A stretch of DNA of 64,000 bases from Venturia oleaginea (taxonomy: Eukaryota > Ascomycota > Dothideomycetes > Venturiales > Venturiaceae), in the NCBI GenBank assembly GCA_013176395.1, contig JABMLP010000003.1:1550001-1614000 (forward strand), in the 5' to 3' direction. The notes under the pieces are model-generated. The model was not told where the DNA came from, did not search any database, and saw nothing but the letters and a program-made list of their open reading frames with translations. Made by a program: the position numbers and the translations under genes. Of this stretch, positions 1-11,435 are shown piece after piece (the stretch's first letter is position 1; the number at the start of each line of letters is the position of its first letter).

Positions 1-261
1 CGGCAATTCATGAATTCTGCGAACGCGAAGGGTCTTGAGCAGGACAGGCAGGAGTTGTTGTTTGGGCAGAGTCAGCAATTCATGAATTCTGCGAACGCTA
101 AGGGTCTTGAGCAGGACAGCCAGGAGCTGTTGTTTGAGCAGAACCGGCAATTCATGAATTCTGCGAACGCGAAGGGTCTTGAGCAGGACAGGCAGGAGTT
201 GTTGTTTGGGCAGAGTCAGCAATGGAACGTCTTTCAGGAAGACCAATTCTTCAACTTCTGA
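1..261 (+). CDS. C-terminal end of a protein built of 24-residue tandem repeats (5' partial)
   Basis: The reading frame is open from the first base and stops at TGA 259-261. It consists of three near-identical 24-residue units repeating every 72 bp (units start near 4, 76 and 148), each with the core MNSANAKGLEQD followed by QELLF. A short aromatic tail ends in QFFNF. The units are rich in Gln, Glu, Asn and Leu and look helical. The gene must begin upstream of the window, so total length and domains are unknown. I do not recognise the family. DNA-level identity between units is very high, which points to recent repeat expansion or homogenisation. Confidence 0.55.
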   Translation, partial: RQFMNSANAKGLEQDRQELLFGQSQQFMNSANAKGLEQDSQELLFEQNRQFMNSANAKGLEQDRQELLFGQSQQWNVFQEDQFFNF

Positions 262-1771
262 AGTCGTCATAGGTCGTTCAGCTCTCTCGCGAGTTCACCG
301 TCGTCTTCGGCAGCAGTAGGCATCATGGATCCTTGTGCATCCTTGCGCATTTGACATCGTTTTTGAAGGTAGGATGAAGGCATCATCATCATCGTCTTCG
401 GGGGTAGGATGGACGGTATCACACACAAATCATTGTGTTTCTCTTGGGCGACTGGTATCGTCTTTGGAATTAGGAGGGAGGAAGGCATCATGGGTCATTG
501 TGTTCTCTTGGGAGGGAGCTCAGCGTCGTCTTCGATGGTAGGAAGTCATTGCTTTGTGTGTACGTGGATGGCCTTTTATGGTTTCTATGGATGAGATGAG
601 ATGCGTTGAATTGAATTGAATGTTTATTTAGGCGGTTGAATATGAGGTTTCTGAATATGTGCTGTTGCTTGTTCGTAACACTGGTGGAATAAGTGATTGG
701 AGGGGTTTTTCTTTTCTTTCTTTCTTTTTTCTTTCTTTTTCTTTCTTTTTTCTTTCTTTTTTCTTTCTTTTTTCTTTCTTTTTCTTTCTTTTTTCTTTCT
801 TTTTTCTTTCTTTTTTCTTTCTTTTTTCTTTCTTTTTTCTTTCTTTTTTCTTTCTTTTTTCTTTCTTTTTTCTTTCTTTTTTCTTTCTTTTTCTTTCTTT
901 CTCTTTCTTTTTTCTGTTTTTTCTTTTTCTTCAATCGTACTTGCTCAAACAATATTGATTTACAACCATGTTCCTCCTCCAGCATTTCTAGCTTATCCTC
1001 CAGCACCTTCATTCCTTGTTTATTCCTCACCCAACTCTGGAATGCATACTGGGAAGTGAGTATCCAGATAACCAATCTATGTGTGTTATCTCAATCGCCC
1101 ATCCATCCATCCATTGTCAATCAATACCCAGCATTGCCATACAACCAACCAAACAACTTGCTAATTTTGCTATACAAAACCACCACTGCGAACAAAAAAG
1201 GAACACCACACAATCAATTGCCTGCTGCCTTGTCATCTTGATTAACCCCGTCATCTTCAGAAACCCGTCCTCCGCGCTTCAACTCCATAACATCAGCCAC
1301 GAGAAAGTTTTTGTCCTGAACCCTGTGTCCCTCGAGTTTACCAAGGACCCTATTTACCAACGAAAAATCTCCCTTGTCCATTTCTGTTAGGTCGCGGTGG
1401 AGCTGGATGGAATGGTACTGGTTAGTTTTTGGACGGCTTGCCAAGGAGGAGAGGAAAAGGAGGGTGGTTACCGGTGTGAATGGGGGATTCTGCATTCTTC
1501 TCTGAATGAAAAGATGTAGATTAGTTCGCGTCGCCGGCTGGGAGTGAGGGAGTTTAAAACTGACCAAGGCTACAGTTCTGACGTCTCCATTCTTTGTTAG
1601 ACCGAGGACTGGGTCGACGGATAGGCTGCGGAGACCCTGGGGTTGTGAGTGAGTGTTAACGGAGGGAGATAAGACGCGTGCGTGATGAAGTAAACGTACA
1701 GATTTGAATCGTGAAGGACCGGGTCTATTCTACTTTCAATTAGTCCGAGATTTTTTTTCTTCCGGAAATCG
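262..1771. other. Intergenic stretch without a recognised gene
   Basis: Apart from the polypyrimidine tract at 706-932 I see no coding signal. The longer open frames here come from low-complexity sequence (Lys-rich on minus, Phe/Ser-rich on plus) and carry no domain. Confidence 0.5.
706..932. repeat. Polypyrimidine microsatellite (TTTTTTCTTTC-type)
   Basis: About 225 bp of almost pure T and C, made of repeated TTTCTTTCTTTT-like units of 10-11 bp. All three plus frames and the opposite strand are open across it only because of composition. A strand-asymmetric tract like this can form triplex DNA and is prone to length change. Confidence 0.9.
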
Positions 1772-2404
1772 TTAAGCAGAGTAACCCACAGCATCAAGAA
1801 ACCCATATATCTCCCTCACCTCCTCTTCCCACTTCAACAAAAGCCTCATACCCCCATTCGGTATAATCTGATGACTAACTTTCCGCGGATGCTCATGAAT
1901 CGTTTCAGGCCACCCAGGCGCCTCCGGATGCAGAAATTGCTGCCAGGGTTGTTCCATCAATTCTTTAACGTAGGAAGGTCGGTGGGTACGGTAATTCTCC
2001 TCGTTGCGAACTTTAGCCATTTCCTCGCTCATGTTCTCGCGCGCTCGGTGCATATGCATCATCTCCATGAGCTGGTGACACTTCTGGTCTACCTCGCCGA
2101 AGAAGGCTTTGTGGATTTGGGCAGAGGCGATTTGGTAGGGGCCTTTGCGCATCTCGGCGATCCAGGGCAGGATGCGCGTGAGCATTTTCAGGGCTAGTTC
2201 GCGTTTCACTTCTTCGAAGCGGACGGTGTAGTGTTCGAGAATGGTGCTGAGGACTTTGAGGATTTTGTCCTGGTATAGTTGGAGTTCATTAGCGGGCACC
2301 ATTCGTTCTGGAAGTGGAGGAGCTATAGGTTTGTTAGATTTAGATCAGTGTGAACATGTAGAATAAAGCTTACCATCGACTGTCATCTTGTCGCCTTCGG
2401 CCAT
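1772..2404 (-). CDS. Conserved-looking protein of unknown function, two exons
   Basis: Start ATG at 2404-2402. A 31-nt first exon (2404-2374) encodes MAEGDKMTVD plus one base. The 51-nt intron (2373-2323, GTAAGC...TATAG) restores the frame into exon 2 (2322-1772, stop TAA at 1774-1772). The product is about 193 residues, charged and largely helical by composition. It has Met/His/Glu-rich stretches around residues 90-110 and a Trp/Pro-rich segment (PWQQFLHPEAPGWPETIHEH). No signal peptide or membrane segment is visible. I do not recognise the family and assign no function. The gene lies downstream of APN2 on the same strand, 418 bp away. Confidence 0.65.
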
Positions 2405-2822
2405 GGTGTTGATGTATGTTGGTGGAGAGAGGGAAGAAGGGAGGAGGGGATGAGGAAAAGCGCCAAACATTGTTTATCATTCTTTGACGCGTCACGCACC
2501 AAGGCTTCTCAAACATTTACATCACTTTTTCTCAGTAAGGGCCCTGTTACGCATGCGAACATTCTCATTATTAGTCTTACGAGCTATTCCAGTCACTGGC
2601 CCATATGAACGTCCGACACCTCCACTCTGTACCTTTCTCCTTCACGCCACTCTCACCAACCGGCCTGGACACAAAGGTTAGCAAGAGACTTTTCACCTCT
2701 CCCATCACAGCGGGGCTGCCAAATCAAGGCCCTTTAGTAAACACCTGCATATACTGCATAACACCCAACTCGAATCGATATCAACAAATTTGTAGTGATC
2801 TGGTGTTGGCGATGCTAGAAAA

Positions 2823-4936
2823 TTATCGACAGCGATTTTGAAATGAGGGACCAACATTGGACAGCTGGATTCTTGGATTCCAAGGCGATGGAAGGGATAT
2901 CATTTGAAAAACCCGCTGTGATATCCCTTCCCAAACAAGCCGCTCACGAGTCCCCATCTCTTTGGCCCAGATAGCCATGGCCGAAGATGAAGCATGTCGG
3001 AACCCGAAAGAGAAAGGAAGGGACGTGGAATGGAATGAGTTCACATACCTGGCACAGATCCAGAAACTCCTGCCGCTATTGAAGCCCTTCTTTTTGGTCT
3101 GGAAGAGTGTACATGGCTCATCGTGCTCCTCACACCGTGGCGGTTGCTTCTTTGTGAAGAGTTTGGTCCATTCCTCTTTGGCCACGATAGGGTCATGAAC
3201 GTTTGGCCCGGCGGAAGAGCGGGGTTCATCTGCTAAGTCAAGGGCATCATCTTCACCAGTAGGAAAGGAGGAATGCTTGGTAGCGAGTTTTGCGGACGGA
3301 GACATGATAGAGGGTGAGCGACTCTGAGAAGTTGCCACGCTGGGCGATGTTTGAGATAACGCAAAATGCGGATGCTTTGGGGGTGTCAATTCTCGTTGAA
3401 TCGGATATGTCTTATTCGGCTCTTCAGGTTGCACAGGATGTGAATTCTTCTGGAAAAAACTTTGTAGAGTCCGTTGTCCTTTCTGTAAACTTGACGAGTA
3501 GGAAGTTGTTTTAGGTTTCTTGGTTGCTGGTCCCGTAATCGTCGAGCCAGAAACCTTCCTTTTTGCCGAAGTAGGAGCTTGGTAATGATCTTTCGATGAC
3601 CAACGTTGGACTGAATCCTTGTTGGGAGATTGTTCTGGATGTACATCGGTTACTCCTGGATCAGGCTGGGACAGCATGGCTTGGGAGGCACTGGAGGCAT
3701 GGCGTTGGAACATATCTTTGATACTTCTTCTCTTGTCAAACTCTGGCATCAGTTTGGCGGAGAATGGGATCAAGTCCCTGGCACTGTGATCTCGCATGCG
3801 TTTGCCATTGATGAACATCGTTGGCGGGTTCATGATGTCGTGGATGTTGATGGTTGCGTTATTCCAAGGTACAATATCTTTGGTCACAGCATAGACAGGA
3901 CAGTGATCCGAGCCCTTCAGTATGTCAGTTTTGGTCTAGCAAAATTACTCAAGTCTCACCATCAACCCTTCTTGAATATTTGCCTCGGAAATCCAATCCT
4001 TCATGGAAATACTGCACAGAACGTAGTCGATTCTTGATCCATGATTTCCAGGTCTCGCATTGATCTTCTGCTCCCAATGAGTGTACATTCCCTTCCTCTG
4101 CCGGTGCATTTCTCGACAAGTGTCCCACAGAACAGGTCTCTCTCTACCCTCATCCCTGGGGCCGATGACCTCGCCACCCTCGAGGAGCTGGTTGAATATG
4201 CGCCGATTTGGGGTAGAAACATATTGCTCATGGCTCAGTCCCGCCTTCTTTCGATCATCCTCGGCGCCAGCACAATCCAGCTCGCTCCGAGAAACGTTAA
4301 GATCGCCAGTCAGGATGACTTGTTTCCCCATCTTCTCCAAATTACGTATCCTCGCGTCCAAAGCGGTGAGAAAGGCAAGCCGGAAGTCGTCCCTCAGTCC
4401 GTTGCTGTTGGCAGGGCTGTACACGCCAAAGAGCACGAACGCAGGAAACTCCAATACAACGCAACGTCCTTCGGCATCCAAGGCAGCGAGATCGACATCA
4501 AGATCTCCCATTTGAGACAAGGAAGGATAGCCGCCAATAGAAGCGTCGCCTGCCATCTCCCGGTAAGGGGTGGTGGAATCGGGAGGGCACAAGATACCTA
4601 GTAAGCCTTCTTCGGCCCTTATTGGCGCGCAGCTGCTTTGTCGAGTGAATATGCCGACACCAGAGTATCCTAGGGAGTATGAGTATGGTTTGATGGATAG
4701 GGACTCAAGTATCAACCTTTTTTGTGCTTGGGAAGGCTGAAATAGCAGTCCCATCCTGGAATAAGAACCATGTCATCGGTGAGATCCTTTCGCTGTATCT
4801 TGAGCTCTTGCATGATGACAATATCTGCCTGAAGAGTATCGAACATGAAGGTGAAGGATCTGTTTTCGCGCCATGGCTGATAGCCAAAAGGGTTCCGAAT
4901 GCCATTGACGTTCCAGGTGGTGATTCGGAGGCCCAT
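2823..4936 (-). CDS. APN2: DNA-(apurinic/apyrimidinic site) endonuclease 2 (Apn2-like)
   Basis: Class II AP endonuclease of the exonuclease III/EEP fold, acting in base excision repair in the nucleus. Start ATG 4936-4934 gives MGLRITTWNVNGIRNP. Two introns are clear: 4716-4670 (GTTGAT...CCTAG) and 3959-3915 (GTGAGA...GAAG). Family motifs appear in order: WNVNGIRN, QELK, GVYSPANS, LTGDLNVSRSELDCAG (metal/catalytic Asn-Asp), GSRIDYVL, and after the second intron GSDHCPV. The C-terminal tail carries a PCNA-interacting motif, QRTLQSFF. It also carries the start of a GRF zinc finger (CEEHDEPC, then SGRSFWICAR near 3055), the normal Apn2 layout. A third intron probably starts at GTATGTG near 3050. 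I cannot fix its acceptor, so the last about 70 residues and the true stop are uncertain. The gene is divergent from COX13. Confidence 0.88.
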
Positions 4937-5190
4937 CTCGAGCGTATCGATCAGGAACTGGTGTTTGGTGTCACATCTGGCGGACTGGTACCTTTTCGCG
5001 ATGTGCGGATGTGGCGGAAAGCGCTTGAGGCCCAATATGTATTCAATCGATGAGAACCCGAATAGTTTGACGTTCAGTTACCTTACTCCAGAGGTCCCGT
5101 GACCACAATTGGACCGGGTGGGCTCACGTTCTTCAGAATCTCTCCTCCACCACGCCCAAGACCATAACAGCTTCTCCAAACAAATCCAAA
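4937..5190. promoter_or_regulatory. Shared divergent promoter of APN2 and COX13
   Basis: 254 bp separate the two start codons. An ATTGG (CCAAT on the other strand) at 5108-5112 lies about 80 bp upstream of the COX13 ATG. CCAAT boxes are common HAP-complex sites in respiratory genes, but its use here is inferred only from position. Confidence 0.45.
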
Positions 5191-5814
5191 ATGCTTCCTC
5201 AGCGTGCCCTCGTACGCTCCACCCAGCGACTCTCCCAGAGATTCCCGGCCCGCCTGCCAAAGCGCCACTCTTCCACCCAACACAGCTTCACCGGTGCCGA
5301 GGATAACGCTTTTAACAGAGAGCGTGCAGCTGTCAAGCAGCACGCTGCCGAGTCTTCCGGTACGAATCGATTTCTTCGCTGGGCCCAATTGCAACGCTCT
5401 TCTCGCAAACACTGTACTGACAGGCCGCAGATCTATGGCGAAAGCTCTCCCTCTAGTACGTGCCCGGAAACCACCGAACCATTTGCAACCTCTGTTTACG
5501 ACATACGGCTAGAATTGCGCACGCTCAGATTACACTGCAGAGATTCTAACAGTTGCAGTGTCGCAATCCCTTGCCTTGTGATCGCATCAGCCAATGCCTA
5601 CACTCTATACAACGAACATTGGGAGCATGAGGCCCATCGCCCTCCACCAGAGGAGCGCCCTCAGTACGAGTACATGAACATTCGCAATAAGCTCTACCCA
5701 TGGGGCGATGGTAATAAGGTACATGGCATTTTCATACTGCTAGAAAAATGACGCTAACGCAGCAACCAGACTCTGTTTTGGAACGATAAGGTCAACTATC
5801 GCAAGGAGGAATAG
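5191..5814 (+). CDS. COX13: Cytochrome c oxidase subunit VIa (Cox13), four exons
   Basis: Nuclear-encoded small subunit of mitochondrial complex IV, inner membrane. Exons are 5191-5359, 5431-5455, 5559-5718 and 5770-5814 (TAG). The N-terminus is Arg/Ser-rich and ends RHSS, as expected for a mitochondrial presequence. The family signature follows: AAVKQHAAESS, then LWRKLSLY, then the membrane-spanning VAIPCLVIASANAY. After that come YNEHWEHEAHRPPPEERPQY, WGDGNK and TLFWNDKVNY at the C-terminus. Exon 2 is only 25 nt long, and its 2+21+2 phase joins both neighbours without breaking the frame. Predicted length is about 132 residues including the presequence, normal for the family. Confidence 0.92.
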
Positions 5815-6553
5815 AGGTGCCAATACCTGTTTTCTTCATCCCGGCGATGATCTCTCTCGGCAAGGTGGAGGAGACAAGTTGTGTAACCTTTTCTTTTGAG
5901 CAACTTAGTACATAACCGGATGCGTCGATAGAGGTGCCAAGTTGAAGAGTTTCATATGTCCTAAAGCTCCCTTCCCCGGCAACTTGATAGATTGCTGATC
6001 TTCACTAACGCCGGAAAAACAATGCGTGATCTTAGAGCCTTTTTTTAGTATTGCTCATATTGCTAGAGGAGAAACTCAATAGTTTATCTTTCCAGCCCAG
6101 TATTCCCAAGTCTTGGCTGGTCCTTCTATCTACTTTACGAACAAATACAAAACAATGCTCCAGGACACATTCTCCCTTTGAGCATCACCAGAAGATTTTT
6201 CTCAATCTGGAAAGCAGAAATTATGTAGATGAGCTATCGTTTGCGCAAGCAGCCACTCTCAAGACCAATCTCCCATTCTAAATAATGACAGATTCACCAT
6301 GCAAATATCAAACACTCACCAAGATCTTGGATTCTGAGTACATGCAGCCGCCACCTTTGGAGGTTGCAATTGATTATTGATTATTATTTGCATTTTGCCT
6401 TTCTACTCCCGCCATTCACTAATTCCATGCTTCCAACTCTCGGATTTCCGAAGACATAGAACATGAAAGTACGTTAAGAAGAACGCCAGAGTCCGTACAT
6501 GCCCGCTTGGGACACCCGAATCCCTCCGCCGTTATTCCGAGTGATTCTTCCCT
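5815..6553. other. Intergenic, 3' ends of COX13 and APC5 converge
   Basis: No gene recognised. COX13 (plus) and APC5 (minus) are convergent here, so the stretch holds both 3' untranslated regions. Confidence 0.5.
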
Positions 6554-9331
6554 TCAGACATCGACCCCGTCTTCGCCTCCCTCCACAATCTCGGATTGGT
6601 ACAAAGTGAGATACTTGGTAGCCCAATCCTCTGCGAGCTTATTGTCTCCTCTCAGGCGGGCAATGGTAGCCTTCTTGGCCAAAAGGGAAAGAGAAGAACG
6701 TGTGTCTAAGATTTTGTGGAAGTCTGGTATTCGGCGTTAGCACATGGATTGTTCAAATCGGAGTACCTTGCTAGGCGTTTGTGTCGGCTCGGGATTCGGA
6801 GTTCAGGATGAGACAGACTTACAGTGCCCAGCGCGATCAACGTAACCTTCTGATTTCGAGAGTAGCGAAGTCCTAGTCCGAGGATCGCTTGTCACACCAC
6901 CGAGTCCTATACACGCATCTGCTTGCCATGAGTATAGCTGGGCCGAGAGAGCCGTGTCGCCGCCACCTAAAGCCTGGGACCATTTAGCACTAATTGTCGG
7001 CGCTTATCAGTAAGATTGGGTAAAGGCTCACTTGTGGTATCACAGAGTCGAGAAGTCGTCTTGCCATCTCGAACTCGCCCATGGATCCTAAGATAGCAGC
7101 GAGCACACCGACACCTTCCCAGAGCATTGGACAGAGCCTACACCGCATTGCAATTCCCACCGCTCTCATTGCAAGCGTAAATCCTCTTCCGGCTCTCCCC
7201 ATCTCCACGAACAGCCTTGCTTTCAGGATGAGACAGTGCACTGATTGGTAGATGTCAGATTCCCTGGCGTGGTTTTTTAGTTCTGTCAGTTTTTGGGATA
7301 TGAGGGTGTATGCGGTAGAGTAATTCGAAAGCCGGGTGTGGTAATCTACTGTCAAGAGGAAGAGTTGAAAGTCAAAGTCTGGCTCCGAAGAGGCCCCAGC
7401 CGTCAACTGGTTCAGAACGTGGGATGAAGCTATCAAATTGTTCCTGGTTGACTAGATCAGTCATGCGAACGGTGGGCGTCCTTTGGGAGGCGGAAATATA
7501 CCTTCGAAGGACGCGCTTCAATTTGAGAAGACCCGCATAGCTGAGAACAAACTGCTGGATTTTGAGAGTCCGATGCAGACTGGTGTCGATGTTGCATATA
7601 ATAGAAGTCCCTTGTTTGTATTGTCCAATTTGCGTAGCCTGTTTCGTATTAACGTACGATGGCCATGGGAGAACTGAATAACTCACAGCATACGCTCTTC
7701 GACATAGAGAGCGAACAATATCATCTACAGGTGAGTTGCTAGCATGGCAATCGAATAGTATTTCACAATAAGTGTCTGCGAGGTGACTGAGGCCTTGCAA
7801 TTGTTAGCCACGATGCCCAGGCATTATTTAGTATTATCATACCAAGTCGCCCGTACACAGATGACTGCATCAGAAGATGTGTTCCGTGACTGCTCTGAAT
7901 GTTGTGGGCCATGTTGAGGTGCGCCGATTGATAAAGAGATTCAAGTGCCTGAGGAATTCCTTCTCCCTTCATTGATATTAGCGGGTTTGATGAGATAGTA
8001 TGTCTGGGGAGAATACCGAAGACAGGAGCAGTTTTGTTTCGCTCAACAGTGTGGAGCTGTATAAGTTCCACATTTTGGTCTCCTTTGCCTTGGTTTTTAG
8101 AAATTCCAGGTTTTCACTCTCCGAACTCAGCATACCAACATAGCCAGCGCGTTTCATCTCTTTCGGATACGCCTTGTTAAGATGATTCAGCCAACTAAGG
8201 CTGAAATTGAGACAGCTGACATCCTGATTCTCTCGTGCGGTGGCAATCGTCTCGTTCATAGCTGCGATGGCTTCACTGAAACATCCGAAATCGGCTTGGA
8301 GAATGGCCATGTGAAGTAGAGCATACTGATAGTAGCTCTTGTCTCTCGTATGCGTTGTGTAGTCGAAGTAGCGATGAAGATTTTCAAAGGCACTGGAATA
8401 GTCGCCTGCTCTCCACGCGTCAAAGAAACTGGACAAGGTCAGTATTTGCTTTAAGAACAATGGAGCTAAATCGGATTACCGGACAAAGTGCGCCAAGCTC
8501 GGCATCGTTAAGATCTGACCCATGAGATCACGAAATCTGACCTTCATGTCCTCCGGCATTCGGTTCCCAAGCTCTTCAGAAATTAGCAGAGAATCTGGAC
8601 ATCAATAGAGAATGATCAAACCCACTTTGTAACCTGTCAAGCTGGAACTCCAGCATAGCTTCAATATCCTCCATACTGAACTCTGCATTTTCCAAACGAT
8701 TTGGGTCAAGTGATCCATAGCAAGCTTGTAAAAGATCATTCTTGTTCTCAAGATTGAGGTTAGAGATGCCAGCATCGAAGGACAGTCGAGATGCGGCGGG
8801 GTTTCTCTTCCTCCAGGAATCCTCGGTTGGGGCTCGAAACTTGAGGAAAGCGGTCCAAAGACTGACGGCATCGTGGAATTGTATGCGGGTGAACTCCAAC
8901 TGAGCTCGGCGAATGAAGATTCCCAGAGGGGATACACGAGTGAGAGCTACATGGCCGTTTGGTGGCGAAACCACCTCACCAGAACTGGCTCCATGAGGGA
9001 GCACAAGATACCCGCCAAGGTCATTGAAGAATTGGTGAAGGGAATGCAAGCAGTCTATAGACCAGAGCCTTTTGAGGAATTGGTCTAGAAGCGTCCGTCC
9101 AGGCTGGTTTGACTGATATCGTTTCAACAAATTCTCCAAGTCACCAACAGTAAGGGGTGAATTGGTTACCGCGCCTGAGCTGGCTGATCCTGATGAAGTC
9201 GTCGAAGGGACGAGGCGCGTGACGATGAAAGAAAGCACAGGTATGATGGCCGGATTGGGGACCACCGACTCACAGTAAAGTGATACGAGGACCAGCAGGC
9301 TGATCTTCGATGGCGTGAGATATCGATTCAT
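6554..9331 (-). CDS. APC5: Anaphase-promoting complex subunit 5 (Apc5/ANAPC5)
   Basis: TPR-repeat scaffold subunit of the APC/C ubiquitin ligase, which drives exit from mitosis. I place the start at ATG 9331-9329 (MNRYLTPSKISLLVLVSLY); the frame open further upstream begins with TTG only. Conserved stretches in order: SPLGIFIRRAQLEFTRIQFH with DAVSLWTAFLKFRAP after it (about 9000-8830), MEDIEAMLEFQLDRLQ (8680-8640), a TPR block FDAWRAGDYSSAFENLHRYFD (8420-8360) and GSMGEFEMARRLLDSVIPQ (7090-7030). The final exon encodes the C-terminal RIPDFHKILDTRSSLSLLAKKAT motif region near 6720-6660 and ends in TGA at 6556-6554. At least seven introns interrupt it, including GTAAGTCTG at about 6827. I did not fix every intron limit. 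The whole length expected for the family is present, without frame damage. Confidence 0.85.
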
Positions 9332-10003
9332 GGTGAGTGCAGCTTCGAATTCACGGTGTTGCTCTCGGCCAAGACTACTTCCCTGGTTTTGAGAGGAAGG
9401 AGATGAAAGTCTTTTCAAGCCATACTGGCATCTTCGTAGTTAAACTCTTCTGTGTCAATTTTGGACGTAGCCCAGGTGGGAGAAGATGGCGCAATGTTGG
9501 AGCTGGTGTTTGGAAGGACGTGTCGCGGAGACGCGTTCTATCGGGGGGAGAAATATGATAAGCGGGCTAAAATGGCCAAGTCGATTTTCGCGCTCCTTCT
9601 GTGATTTCACCACTTAACAAGATCGTAGTAAGTTTAAATAAGAGTTTGGAAGCAGAGAACCGCTGTTTTCTGTCTTTACTTTATTTTTAGAATTTATATA
9701 TGTCGTCGTGGTACTTACAAGTCCATTTTTGTCGCGAATTTGGGGTGGCCATTCCAACCCGGTTATTTCTCCCCCTGATAGCGCGTTGTTGAGCGGCTTC
9801 TCCTTGGGCTTTGTCACCGTCACACGAAAATTATGGTCTTTACATCTTCTTGCTCAAATTATGGGCAATTTTGGAGATTCATTCTCAATCAACATACCAA
9901 GTCCGACTTCGAGCTGGTTAGAACTTGGAAGCGGCAAATGGTATATTCACAGTTAGGCAAAGCTGAAGAGATGGACTGGAAAGCAACATGTTCAAAGTCA
10001 ACA
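9332..10003. other. Intergenic region between APC5 start and CIA30 3' end
   Basis: No gene recognised. It contains the APC5 upstream region and the CIA30 3' flank. Confidence 0.5.
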
Positions 10004-10871
10004 TCACATTAATATCTTCTCTGGCTCCTCCGTCTTCTCTTCTTTTGATCTTGCTTCATCACCTTTGCTAGCCTCCTTTTGTGCGGCTGCAATGACTCCC
10101 TTCTCGCTGTGTGTCAACCACTCATCGTCTTGAGCATTCGTGGCCCAGATCCGTTCTATTTGCAAGCTGTATGGCTTGGGCATTCGATCGATCAAACTGA
10201 TTCCTACACTCTTCACCTTCTCCCTCAGCATCTCAGACTGCGGCTCTACGACCTGTCCATGGTTCGTCCGTACGAAGTCGTTGAAAGGAATGACGACAGT
10301 CTCCCACTCGCCTGGTTTCTTCGAGAACAAACGGTGCTGGTGAAGATCGGTAGGTATAATCGAGTCCGTTTGTACATTCACAAAGTATTTCCTCCCATCC
10401 GACTTGATTCGTAGCGCTAGGAAAGTGTATGGATCTACGTCCCATAGTGACTTCCCCCAAAGTGTCCTTCCTCTGTCCAGCGTTCTCCATCCTGCATAGC
10501 CTGATCTCACGACCTCTGGTTTGTTCCGGGGTAGTTCAATTGATATGTCGCCGTGGAAATGTGCATGAGAAGGTTCTGATGCGGTTTGTGGAACAAAGTC
10601 TAGCTCTGCTTTGGAAAAGCCTCCCATATCCGCGTCAGACATTGTCTTGCATAGAGTGACTGAATTGGGCTCAGAGAAGGTAATAAGAGGAAATGGCCGC
10701 TCCTGTAATCGGACGGTGTCGAATCTTACGGCTATATGCAGTCTTTAGTACAGATTCAGAAGAAGAAGAGACAGCGAAATGTTTCGTACCTATCATAGAA
10801 ACTCGTTTGAATTCGTCCAGACTTCGTTTCCAAAAGCCTGGAGGGCCCATCAATCTTCTCGTACACTGCAT
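10004..10871 (-). CDS. cia30: Complex I intermediate-associated protein 30 (CIA30/NDUFAF1 family)
   Basis: Assembly factor for mitochondrial NADH:ubiquinone oxidoreductase. Exon 1 is 10871-10790 (ATG at 10871) and encodes GPPGFWKRSLDEFKRVSMI; intron 10789-10732 (GTACGA...TATAG) follows. Exon 2, 10731-10004, continues VRFDTVRLQ, then PLITFSEPNSVTLCKTMSD and DADMGGFSKAELDFV. CIA30 motifs follow: HFHGDISIELP, SGYAGWRTL, LWDVDPYTFLALRIKSDGR and KSVGISLIDRMPKPYSLQIE. Length (about 270 residues) fits the family. The charged Lys/Glu-rich tail after position 190 of exon 2 is not conserved in general. The gene shares a 564-bp divergent promoter with another mitochondrial gene, RIM2. Confidence 0.9.
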
Positions 10872-11435
10872 TGCGGGACGTCTGGCAAAAGATGCAGCTA
10901 TTATGGCGAGGTGGGCATTGTTCTTTCGCAGCGAGAACCAACTGTGAGTCTCTCTGGCGAGCTTATCTGGGATGTAGGTCGAAATTGAATAACAGGCAGT
11001 GGTGGTGAATTACTCTCGGCGCGGTCTCTCTCGAAGATCCATGCATAGTCGGTTCATCGATTCGTGTCCGCCAAGACTACCTAGGTGTATAGCTTACTTC
11101 CATATAGCACTTTCAAATCATGCTCGATATCGATATATTCCTGGCAAGATCGTCCTTCCGATTATCCAGAAATTCATCGATATCGATCTCGAAGTCAGCG
11201 TGTTATATGGAAATAAGTTCTTGGTACCATACTACGGCATCGTCATACTAACCGCATTGGAGAAATTATTGCATGAAAAGCTACCACCTCAAACTGTTCT
11301 GCACCTAGTTCCAACTCCTATACTAAATTATACAATTTCTACGGCAAATACTCTCTACCCTCTCTCACTTCTTCCCACCACCATAAGATCCCAATCGAAT
11401 TCCGCATACTGGAATCGCCTTCCGCCTGTACTCTC
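10872..11435. promoter_or_regulatory. Divergent intergenic region of CIA30 and RIM2
   Basis: 564 bp between the start codons of two genes for mitochondrial proteins. The arrangement allows co-regulation. I see no specific operator to name. Confidence 0.35.

Noticed and set aside
488..1241. Long open frames of up to 195 codons on both strands
   Set aside because: They exist only because the TTTTTTCTTTC tract lacks stop codons; the peptides are Lys- or Phe-repeats.
9332..9418. Upstream start of APC5 at 9418
   Set aside because: That position is a TTG codon; the first ATG in frame is at 9331 and matches the conserved N-terminus.
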